Below the pieces are notes generated by a model, which was given only the letters and a program-made list of their open reading frames with translations, was not told the origin of the DNA and ran no database searches. Shown here one piece after another: positions 29,201-41,200 of a stretch of 64,000 nt of DNA. How positions within the stretch are numbered: position 1 is the first letter of the stretch; the number at the start of each line of letters is the position of its first letter. Position numbers and translations under genes: made by a program. The stretch comes from Numenius arquata (Eukaryota > Chordata > Aves > Charadriiformes > Scolopacidae). The stretch is taken from the NCBI RefSeq assembly GCF_964106895.1, contig NC_133576.1, forward strand, positions 42,689,059 through 42,753,058, read 5' to 3'.

Positions 29201-32200
29201 GGTATATCATGACTGCGCTAATTTGCTGTGATTAATTTTAATAATAATTATAAATTTTCAACACATTCCATAGAAAGCATCACCAAGCAAAAGAGCAGTT
29301 TTGCCTTTTTTTTTTTTTTGGTACTGCCTTGAAAAGTAATCCATGCAGGCAACATGGATGGACCAGTGCAACATGGTGGCCCCAAAGACAAGTATAATTG
29401 CAGAAGAATATTTCTAAAAGGAAGAAAACTACGACTTCCAAACTGAATGTAGATTATTACCCTTCTCTGTCACAGTTACCTGGCTTTCAAGAAGAGAAAA
29501 AAACCCACAAAACAGAACAAAAAAATAAAGCTACAACTTATGATTGTAGACGTAGGCCTACCCTGAAGGCTAAAACCTATATCTTCATTAGCGATAGGCC
29601 AATCAGAGATCAACTTTGACTCCATTCTGTACTACAAGTACAGGAGAAGTTTTACAAATGGAATTCACACAATACTCTCTCCCAAGCCCCCAAAATCAGC
29701 TGTAAAATACTGTTAAAGCTATTTCCTTAAAAAAAAATAGGCCAGAAAAAAATGAAAAGGATTAAAACTTATTGTAGATCATTTGCATTGCGTTTTCCTA
29801 TTTCTATTTTCATCCTATACTTCCTAAAGCTGGAAGGAAAGGAGGGATAAGAGGAGATTTATGAAGCCACAAATACACTGGGTATGTTAAAAAGTGGTAA
29901 CATTCCTCCAGGTAAATAAAAAACACAGCCAGTCCAAAGGCATTGTCTAACAAAGATGAATAGAAAGCTGAGGCAGAAATTTAACTTTGCTCTCCTGGAT
30001 TGGTCCAAATTTCCCCTTTGAGGTCAAAATAAGTAGAATTTTCTTACTGGAAACCTCCAGGTGCAAACAATAATACATCTTAATTCCAAAACATTGTATT
30101 GTTTGTTCACATTTGAGGACCTTTCAACCTACCTGTCACCACTGTTAGAAAACTGAATGCTGTCAACTTTGTCCTGTAAGGAAGAATATTTTGTTAGAAA
30201 TTACATTTTTAAACAGGAAATATGGTTTTGACAAATCTGAGCTTAGTAAAATCTGAAACAACAAAAAAACTACATGTGATTTATTCTGTAAAGAAATATA
30301 CAATTATTCATTTTTATCACAATAAAAAATAGAGGAAAAGTAAATAGCACACTCGGATGAGTTTATCTTCAGAACTAAAAATTTTTTCTACATACAAAAT
30401 ACATATTGATCAAGCTTTATCTTTATAACATAAATGCTTAAAGTCAGATTCAGTATTATAGAAAACATATTAAGGCAAACAAAATGAAGAGGATAAGTAT
30501 TTTAAGAGGTGCCCTTGAAAGAGCTTTAAGAGCTCAACTAAATCTAAATTTTCTATAGTAGAACTACCGATTCTTTATGCATCGAGTGCTGAAAAAAACA
30601 TGACTCAACCTTCAACACATAAATGTAAGCCAAGTTTCCCTTAGATTCCTTAGAATACAGAGTCTGCTGGACCAAGGTACACAAATATAAATGAGAGTAT
30701 TTTATTTAAGAAGTTCTTTTCCTAACAGGTACCGGTTATACCAAGAAAGTAAGCAGAGAGACAGCAATGCACTACATAAAGCACATGGGGAAACAACTCT
30801 AAACCAGCAAGCCAACTCATTACTTAAGTATAAAGTAGCTTGCACACTTACTGAAGACATGAATAAAGGTCAAGATGAACAGAAGTAAAATTCTGGAAAC
30901 TCAATGCCATTTAAAGATTTAACACAAAAGGTGTCAAATGGTAAATAACTTGAGTAAGGAAATCCACATTCTCAGCCTATCTACTTACTGTATACAGCAT
31001 ATATGTGGGTGGATAAGCACACTTCTATCAGAGGAAAGCAACTGAGCAAACCACACACTTTAAAATTAGAGAAATCATAGAATCATCTAGGTTGGAAGGG
31101 ACCTTTAAGATCATCTAGTTCAACCATCAACCTAACTCTGATAAAAAAAAACAAAAGAAAACCATACAAAAAAACTCCCCATGTTAGTAAACTATGTCTC
31201 TAAGCACTATGTCAACCCGTCTTTTGAAAACCTCCAGGGATGGTGCCTCAACCACTTCCCTGGGCAGCCCATTCCAGTGTCTAATAACCCTTTCAGTGTA
31301 AAAATTCTTCCTAATATCCAATCTGAATGTCTGCCATCCAGTTGAAAAGACAGAATTCTAAGTATCATCTTGATGTATTCCAGCCTTTAAAATGGTCAAG
31401 TCAGATTGAGATGACCAGATGAAATTCTGCATAAGTTCTAAAAAATATTCAATACAAGAGCATTGCTACAAATCCACTAAACAACATTAACTTGCCACTT
31501 CAATACTGCTTGAAGTGACTAATTATTAGATTTAACAATCTTACTTACAGCATGACTTTCCAATTCAGCTATTTTCTCAGGTGTTTCAGAGCCAAAAAAA
31601 TACATCCTGATGACATGGTCAGTGCTGCCAGTTGCTAAAAACATACCACCTGTAAAAAAAAAAAATAAAAATCAAGCAATAATTAAGCTACTGTATAAGA
31701 AATTAAAACAGATCACCAACATTTCTCAGATGCCTATTTTTAAAAACAATAATCTGAAGAGTGCCATATTGTTTATGCTCTTCCACTGACATACATCTGT
31801 GGAAGGAAATCCCCCTCTTGCCCCAGAAAGTGTCTCAACCATAGTAAAAATAAATAGTCATACTCAGTGTTACAAAGATTTTAAAATATGTAACTATGGG
31901 AACGATGAAACATCTAACACTACTAATTGTGCACAGAAGCCTTTGATTATGGGGAATATGGCTAGTCATCATCAGAATTATCTACACGACTCTTTCATTG
32001 TAGTATGTGTCTCATTTGCAGCATGTGAATTGCTTCAAAACTGGGTAGAAGCATTAAGTAAACCAGTATAAGTACGCTAATATTCAGCTGCGGTGGCAGC
32101 AATACTAGCATCTGCCTCCTGGCACCTGTAAGTGCTGTCAAAAAAAACCCCAAACACAACCCAAGGCTATATCCTGACAACGCTAAGAAGTTATACTTTG

Positions 32201-35200
32201 ATTTGTATTTTATTTCTGAAATTCCCAAGTTTCTTCTAATGTTGAAGCTGTCTGGTACCAGTAAACCTTCCCACAAGTCACCTACATGATTAGAATGAGA
32301 GAAGACTACAAGCCAGGAGCAAAGCATATGTACAGATTCATTTGTGGATTCTTAAGAAAGAAGAGATTTTTATGACTATTCCTGCATACAACTAGTACAG
32401 AATCAGGACCTCCTGCTATCGGCAGAAACCACTTCCACTGCTGTTGACCGTGCTATCTTAGAGAACTAATTTTGCAAATCCTTGACATTATACTAAGGGA
32501 TTAAAGAAAAATGAAAATTCAGTAAAGATGGATAAAAAGTAAACAAGCATCAGGTGACTTGTACTTCTGTAAAATCACCAATGGGAAAAGGAAAATAATA
32601 TCACTCAGCTCAACAGTCTTTCACTGTTAGCTAAGGCAAGTCACATTATTTAATTACGTCATAGGCTAACAATACACATATAAACAATTACTTACTACAC
32701 AGTTGCTGGTTTTGTAAATTTTAAAGATGTCTGATCCAGAGTATTATAATAACTGCTAATGAGGAAAGAAGAGAAATTACAATGCTAATCTCAATGTGCA
32801 CATGACTTACCTACACTGAATGAAGAACAAAGCATTTGAACCCCTGGTCGAGGTTTCTCCGTGAATTTCACTGGCCGATTGCTTAAAAAGAAAAGATGTT
32901 TGAAACAGGACATGCCACACAAAACTTGGCTTTTATCAAAATTTCAAAACATAAAGGTAGGTTTCTTCAAACACCTACATAACAGGTACTTCTTAAATAC
33001 GTACAGTAATATCTGCAAGTCTTGTATAGGAGGATGAATAGTAAGGTTTAGTTTTAAAAATTATCGTACACACATACACAAATGATACTCAAGGCCCACA
33101 CAGCTTATGAATTTTTCTGCTATTACCTAGTAAGGATAACACAGTACGCCAAAGAACATTTATTCTCTCTTATCCTTCAGTAAGTATGACTTGCCCCCTC
33201 CATAACACATCCACGAAGTATTGAACTCCTGCCCTCACATTACAAACCACCAACAGTACATGAAATAAGGCCTACCAAATACCACTACTGCAGAATGCTG
33301 TACAAAATCATAAAATTTTACAGAAGTACATAAAAGTTTTGCAACATTGTGCACACAGTGGTTGAAAAGACTGGTTTCCTGTTCTGCAAGTCATGTACAC
33401 ACTCTTCCAGTTGACATGTCCATAATCTCACAGAAAGTAGCTACCAAGAACTACATTAAGGAGAAATCCAGCAAACTGCGCCACTTACAAGCATTATAGT
33501 TTTTTTTACTTACTATTCTAATGCTTTTCTGTTCAAGTGTTTTCTCTTTATCAAAACGAATATTGAGACCTTCAGTGTAAGAATATTTCTCATGGTTGTA
33601 TGATACACACTGCAGAGATTCAAATCCTAGGAATGCTGCTTTGAAACCTACCAATGCTTAAACCAATTTAAGTCCATGCTTATACTAATTTAAACAAAGT
33701 TTACATCTCATACAGTCCTCTAAATTAATTTTAGAAGATGAATTTAAGATCCAGTTTAAACTCCCCTGCTATAGCTCACAGCCCTAAAAGATTCTTCAGA
33801 TGAAACTACAACCTTGACAGTTTTTGCTGCAATTCTATTACCTTAAGATCACAAGTTTGAATTAAGTAGTAAAATAATCTTCTGCTTTCTAAAGTACTGC
33901 TGTGTTTTTTCTTAATAGCTACTCTAATGTAAAATGGATTGTTTTACACCAGCTACCGTTATATGGCACAATACGAGACGCAGACTGATGATCCCAGATC
34001 TCTTCTTTCCAGTAATCATTTAATTTTTTTTTTTAACAAATAAACAGCAATCATATATAGAACATTTAAAAACTATCCTGAACATACTCTGCATGCAAGT
34101 TCTGTAAGAGACATCCTGAAACTACAGGACCATCGAAAAACTCAACACAAGCAAAAAGCTTTATTTTACTACTCCAACATATTTATGTTTGCAGCAATTC
34201 CAGTTGTCCTACGTTTCTACTTTTAGTGCAGTAAGAAGTTAATATATTTTCAAACTAATCTCCCAGGAAAACGGAATAACATAAATTTGTAAACAATATA
34301 GTTAGTGATGGTGCTTTAAAATAATTACATAATAGGTTATTTCCACAACATTTTTATTATCACAAAACCCCAAATTATTGTAGCTTATTAAAAGCCCTCG
34401 ACTTAGTTTAATCAAGCACAGTATGGCATAGAGTTAATCAGCAACCCATTTACATACTTGAATTTCATGGAATCTGTATCCCATTGCCAAAAGCAAACAG
34501 TTCCATCTGCACCAGTAGAGACCATGTATCGCATGGAGCCTTTCACCATTGGACTAAACTAAAGAGAAGAAAGTAAAATCAGACACATACAAAAAACACA
34601 TTTAAAACTGTTTATGAACTTCTAAACACATTAACGTAAAACCTTCGTTTACTTTGGATTTTTCACTAAAACTGCTAAAGCAGTTATTGATAACTGCCAT
34701 TTATGTTTACAAAATAACATCTCCTGTACTTTAAAATAAGTTTGTGGTTTATGTTTCAATTACTGCATTATATAAAACCAATTCATTCACTGCTTTGTTT
34801 CTGAAGTCTTTACTAACCACAATCATTCACTAACAAGCAGACTAAAAAAAAAAAAAAAAAAGGAAGGAAGTTTTGCAAGACAGGCTTACTTTAAAATTCT
34901 GTAATTAAGTAGAGCATCAGTTATGAGATAGTCCAAGTACGTGTGACCCAACATAACATATAAATTTACAGGAAGTCCTCACACATACTTCAAGACATGG
35001 ATTTATGTCTATGCACAGAGCTACTCTTCAGAAAAATTTACAGAACACAAGTTAATTACTACTACTACCACTAGAAACAGCCATATACAATGTACATATT
35101 GCAATTACAGTATTATTAAGAACGCCTAAACAAAAAAAAATAATCCACAATACTACAATAAAACAAACACCGTAAGAGCTTTGCAATTAAAAAACAAAGA

Positions 35201-38200
35201 AATAAAAAACCACAATGAATACCACAAACTGCAAATACGGAGATTACTCTTGGAGGCAGCATTTTGAAAAAAATTGCAAAATTATTTTGTACTGAACTTC
35301 ACAAGCTGGCAGGTAGCCATGCTTCACCCCTCAACATAAGCCTGTTTGTCTCATTGAAAAACACGGCAAATCTGGATAACGAACTACTAGTTTAGCTGTT
35401 AAATAAGGAATTAGAAAGGCCAAAACATGGCTGAATCTTAAGGACTACCAATAGCACTTAAAAGTATCACAATGCCTTCAAATTTAAGAACACAACATAT
35501 TACACTGAACATCTTTACACTTTTGAAATAACTTCTATTTTTTAAGACAAATACCCATATCACTGAAGCTGTAAAAATCACAGTGGAACAGAACACTCAT
35601 GCACATAAACCAGCATATCACGTCTCCAGTAACAGACAATAGGAAGACACGATTTTTCACAGGAATTCTCTTTGGTTCCAACAGTTCAAGTATTACAAGT
35701 AGTGATCTTTTTTAAGTGAAGAAGAATTCCCATCACTGTCTTCAGTTAAATACTCAAGAATTTCAGGGAGGCAAGGAACTCTTTTTTTTTTTTTTGTACT
35801 TTTTTTTTTTTAACTGTGGTTAAAAAACCCACAGTTTCTCCTATGGTTTTGACTAATTTTTGACAACAATATTTAAATGTTCAGATTTTAATATTCCCAC
35901 AGGCAGTCACACAGAAGCAATTTCTGTTCTGTGAAAACCACAGCAACAGGCACGGTGAAAGTTACTTGCCATTCACTTGCCAGCCTTCATGGGAAACAGA
36001 ACATTAGTACCTCGCACTTAGACATGAAAAAAGCAAGATGTGCATTTGGCAAGTTACTTCTTAACCTAGTAATAGCAACTACAAAGTGCTTTTCTCCACA
36101 AACAGAAAATGAAGTATCAATCTTCCTTTTCAAAAAGTTGTAACATAAAGACAGAAAGGGTGTACAGCATTCATGTAACTATGTTTTTCATATATATGTT
36201 TCAATTTCAATAAGCAAGCAAGGAAACTGGTTATTTCTTACCAATAAGCTAGCTAATCTTAGGGCATCCCCTCAATATAAATCCTATTACTAAAGCAGAT
36301 TGTTAACTTTTCAAATCAGGTGCAACAGCATCTTTTTTTTTTTTTCCCAATTTCTTGTTTTCTGCTATTTGATTAAAATACCTTCGAACTGTCCATACTA
36401 TGCTGTCAAGTGAAATTTGAGTTTGATGGACTGGTTGCTTCTTACAATCCATCTACATTATTTGTGCTTCAATATCTTGAAACACTTAACATACCTGTAA
36501 TGAAGTAATGGACCCTGTGTGTCCATGGAGGACCGCAACTGGTGCGCAAGTTCTCAGACACCACACTCTGATCATTTTATCACAGCTTCCAGCTGCAATC
36601 ATAGTGTTTTCATAATTGACAGCCATATCAGAAATCTCTGCTGAATGTCCTCGTAATGTGGCAAATAACCTGCCATTATGAGTTGACCAAATCTTTACCA
36701 AACAGTCATCTGAGCCCTAGAAAGAAATATTTATTATGCTCAGCAAGGATTTTCAAAGACAATCAGGATAAAATTTTAGGCTTCCTTTAAAGAACCTAAC
36801 TCAGCTTTTCCACAGCTTGGTAAATTGCACTTCTGTTTAAAACTATGTATGCTACTTCAGCTGAAAGAAATGAAGTCATACAACCAACATCAAGAAAGCC
36901 AAAATGTTCACTTACGGTTCAGGATTACACTGCAATCTCCACAGATCTATATCATATACTGCAAGAAGTCTGGGATAAGTTTGAGGGGATTCCTTACAGT
37001 AATGGCAAGGGTCGATGAAAGTACTGTTCTGTAAAAGCAATCTCTTCTCTGCCACTTCATAAATATGAAACATGCTTAACATTGAACTACGTCACTGCAT
37101 AAAGCATCAACATGACATCAATGCCAACACCTAAACAGATATTAAGTACGACGATTTCTTACATGTTTCAGACCTTTAATTACATCAAATTGTTCTACTT
37201 AAGCACAGCGATGGAGCTAATCAGCTATGTTTTAACACTACTGATACCGACCTCCAGAAGTTTTAGCATAATATGCATTTCAAGGTTCTTTTCCTTGCAT
37301 CCCTCTAGAACTATATTCAGATTTGGATCTATTTCATCAACTCACAGTAAATATTCTATGTCCAGTCCTATCGAATGCAACACAATATACAGAAGAAAGA
37401 TGGCCAAGAATCCGTCTGTGCATCTTGACGTGCTGATACATACTTCCTGGAAATGAAGTACTGAACTTTGCATATCCAGTTAATTGCTTTGCTCGATGTA
37501 CTTCCACTAGAATACAAAGAAATCAAAGAATGAACATACTGATATTTAAAACAGGTCTATTGTAAAACATTACTTTATCTAACTTGCATTAATATCTTAC
37601 TTAAGGACTTAGTTGAACTGACTTTCAGATATCATAACATCATGGTTTTTTGTACTTGCAATTTTTTCAACGTATAAAACCAAGACAGTATTTTAAACTT
37701 GCTCCTATCAAAACTTCAGTCTCTAGATAAGATGTGATAAATGTTATCTTTATTTTCCCATGGCTTTCTATACCTTAAATCAAACAAGAGTCCTTCTATC
37801 TAAAGACAAATTATTTTTATTTTCTGTAGCTTTATCTACTTAATACAGGGGCTTTATGAATGAAAACGATGTCATCTAGAGGTTACTGTCTCACTAGTGC
37901 TGAAAGCAGACCTCTGTACCCAATACGTAACTCCAGTGAAGTCACATGAAGTTCTCCAGATAACCCTCCAGATCCAGTTCTGAGGTGCAATTCTCAGTGT
38001 TGTAGCGAGGCCAGTATCGAGAGACACATCGTATGCTCACAGCAGCAGCGATGAGAGTTGAGAAGAGCTTACCAAGATTCGGTGGTGTGCCATAGTTGAC
38101 AGGAATTTCAGGAGGTCTTCCTCTATGAAGAGCAGCAAATGCAGAGCCTTTCCAAACAGTGTTCCTGCAATCTTGAAAACCAATTGGTTGAAGTTTGTCA

Positions 38201-41200
38201 TAAATACATGTTAAAAATGCTGAGAGAGCTGCAGTTCCAAAACATGGTAGAAAAACATATCTATAGGTGGTCTCAAACGCAGCATTGAAACAACTGAAAA
38301 AACAGAAACACCAAATGCCCCAAAACTTTTCACGAACAGTGTAGCATCAGGGGAGAGAAAAATCCATTTTACAAAGTAACAGGAGGAAAAGCTCCCAACA
38401 CAACCAACCACCAAACTTTGAAATTACTCCGAAATGGTGTTGTCCCTACAGTTCACATAATACAAAATTGATTTTTTTTCTACTTGTTCTCAGTGCAAAG
38501 CATTTAAGATTTTTAACCTTCTCACGAATATTTATTCATAAATATTATTTTTATTGAATAGTATGAAATTATTTAACTAGATGAACTCAAGAGGTCCCTT
38601 CCAACCCGACAATTCTGCGATTCTTAAAAAAAAAAAACATTCCTCCACTGACAGTCATTTTGACATGCTCATGCTGAAATAATTGAATCCTGATTTTCGG
38701 GATAGATCAGTCACTGTCATTTACTGTGCATCCTTTAAAGCAGTTAGGACAGATAACTAAAAACACAGTAGTACCCCATAAACCAGTTCCACATCATAGG
38801 ACCTAGCTACCCAACAGAACTTCATACAAACATGTGAACCACCCCCCCTCCCAGAAACATTCAAAGAGATACATCTAAAGCTAAAATCTACTCTATCAAA
38901 TAACGTGCTTGTGCATTGCCAATCATTCCATTTAAGTTACAGGCAAGGACTTTCTTCCTGCGTATATACAGAATTCATAAGTACTAATTTTGATGCCATT
39001 TGCATTAACCAAGAAAACTTTCAGAAATCTGGTGTTACTGTCTCGTGTTTGCATGGAACAGAGTAAAGCAGCTACCGCATTCAAAACCAACACACTACTG
39101 GGAGTGTTGGGAGATGTTAGAGAAGTAGTACCTGTGTCCTGATGATTCATTATATTGCAGTAACACTGAAAACTAGCCATGCTCAGCAGCCTTAGCACTC
39201 AAGAGTGATTCTTGTGATGCAACTGAAAACCTTCTCTTCACAATAATCACTATATAAGTATAACACTAATACAAAGATTGCTGGTGTTTTAGTTCACTAA
39301 ACACAGTACAGAAGAAGTGGGGCTCAATTTTGGTGAAAGCTCACCACTTTCAAGTATTCCAAAAGTCTTCACCATATTACTTATGAAAATGTATCATACC
39401 CATTTCAAATAATAAACACACCATACCTTTTGCTGTACGTAACAATGACTGTCTCCCTGCACCAAGTAAGGAATTCACTCTCGAAATGCTGGGTGGTATC
39501 TCCTTATCGAGTATAGGTCCAATACGCTTGCAAATTTGTAACAAATGGTCTGGAGCCACATGCTTGTTGGACAGCACCTGGCAGAAATTTAAGTTTGAAA
39601 AATTTATATGGTACATCCAGAACAGACGTATCTAAAAGCATCAATATTCATGGGTGTATTAAACATTGTTTAAATATTTTGAAGTTCAACTTGCAAAACA
39701 AAATCAATTCCGTTAAGCTCTGATCTAGTAAATTCAGTGAGTACTCTCCAAGAATGGGAGAGCTGTAGTAAAAATCACTGTGGTAAAATTACTTACTGCA
39801 CATCAGTATTTTACTACTGAAAGCCTGTGATACTCACACCTGTGGCACCCACTTGTGTGGCACCCTACAGTGAGTGTCTTTGCCTAATTAACCCAATTAT
39901 TTTTATTAAAATGAAAACCCTCATAATTCAAGATCATGGAGAATTTCATCGTAGTGAAGCACAACAATTTACACAACTAGTACTTTGGTCACACAGTACT
40001 TGTTCAGTAAACTGCGAACTAGTAGGTTTGAGTACAATCTCTCTGGAAATAAGTTTCCTTGAAGAACCAGTACTACATAGCAGAAGACTGCCCTACTTCC
40101 TTAAACCAAAAGGATCAAAACAGTCATCCGTCCATTCAGGAAGGATCCCATGCTATCTACATCTAACAATCTAAAAAAATACACTCCCACACACACTCAG
40201 ATGTCTCAGTCAAGAGCAGCTGTGCGTGGTTTTTAAGTATCTTTTCCCCCTCTTCTTTCTGGGAGTTCAGTGAAAGAAATCCTTATCTAACTATAAAGTT
40301 AATCACAATAATGCTGAAGTTAAATATGCACAGTAGAGTTTACACAGACTCAAATAAACCAAACCATCAGAATCATAAATTTAAACTATTGGGGAGATCT
40401 GAATCAGCAGGCACAAACAGCCCCATGCTTACTCCGCTCTCTGATCTGGCCAGGCAAAAACCAGTTAGACCCAGAAGCCACACTGCCACTTCAGCAGCCA
40501 GACTATTCCCAGCCAATACAGTCAGGAGAGGCAGAGGGCCACACCAACACAGGTATGTGGCCTCTGGCCCACGTAGCTCAGAACACAGGCAGAACTAACT
40601 CGTGCTTACAATGCTATTCCCTGAGCCTACTGACTGAATTTAGACGAAGTCCTAACAAGGCTGATCTCATCACCAGAACAGTGGGAATAAAAATACCACA
40701 TGCTGTCACCTAAGGTCTGTTCAACAAAAAGTTGCCCAAATGCACAGTAAGTATTGAGAACATACAATTTAAGCCACAGCCGAATACTTGGTTTAATAAT
40801 AAAAATCCACATAATGTATGAAGTTTGCGGGGGTACAGGTTGCATTCCTGAGGGGGAGGGAAGGTGGTAGTATCAGTAAAATAGTTAACATTACAACACA
40901 GCCAAATATATGCAAGCAAATCAGCTCATCAGATCCTTAAGGTTGATTATGAGAAACATATTTGGTAGCCAAAGATTACAAAATGGACTTTTTCATAATT
41001 TATCAATTTTGCCTCTTGAATTGGTACAGAGCAGCACCAGCCACAACATTCAGGAAAGAAAGCTCAGCATACTTTATGCCAAGTATCATAAACCATTTTG
41101 TTCGTGTGCCATCATCAGGAAGTATATATTCCAAATAAAATCCCTAATAGAAGCATGCATACAAAACCTTGCAATTAATTTCCTTTTTAAGGTTTTACTC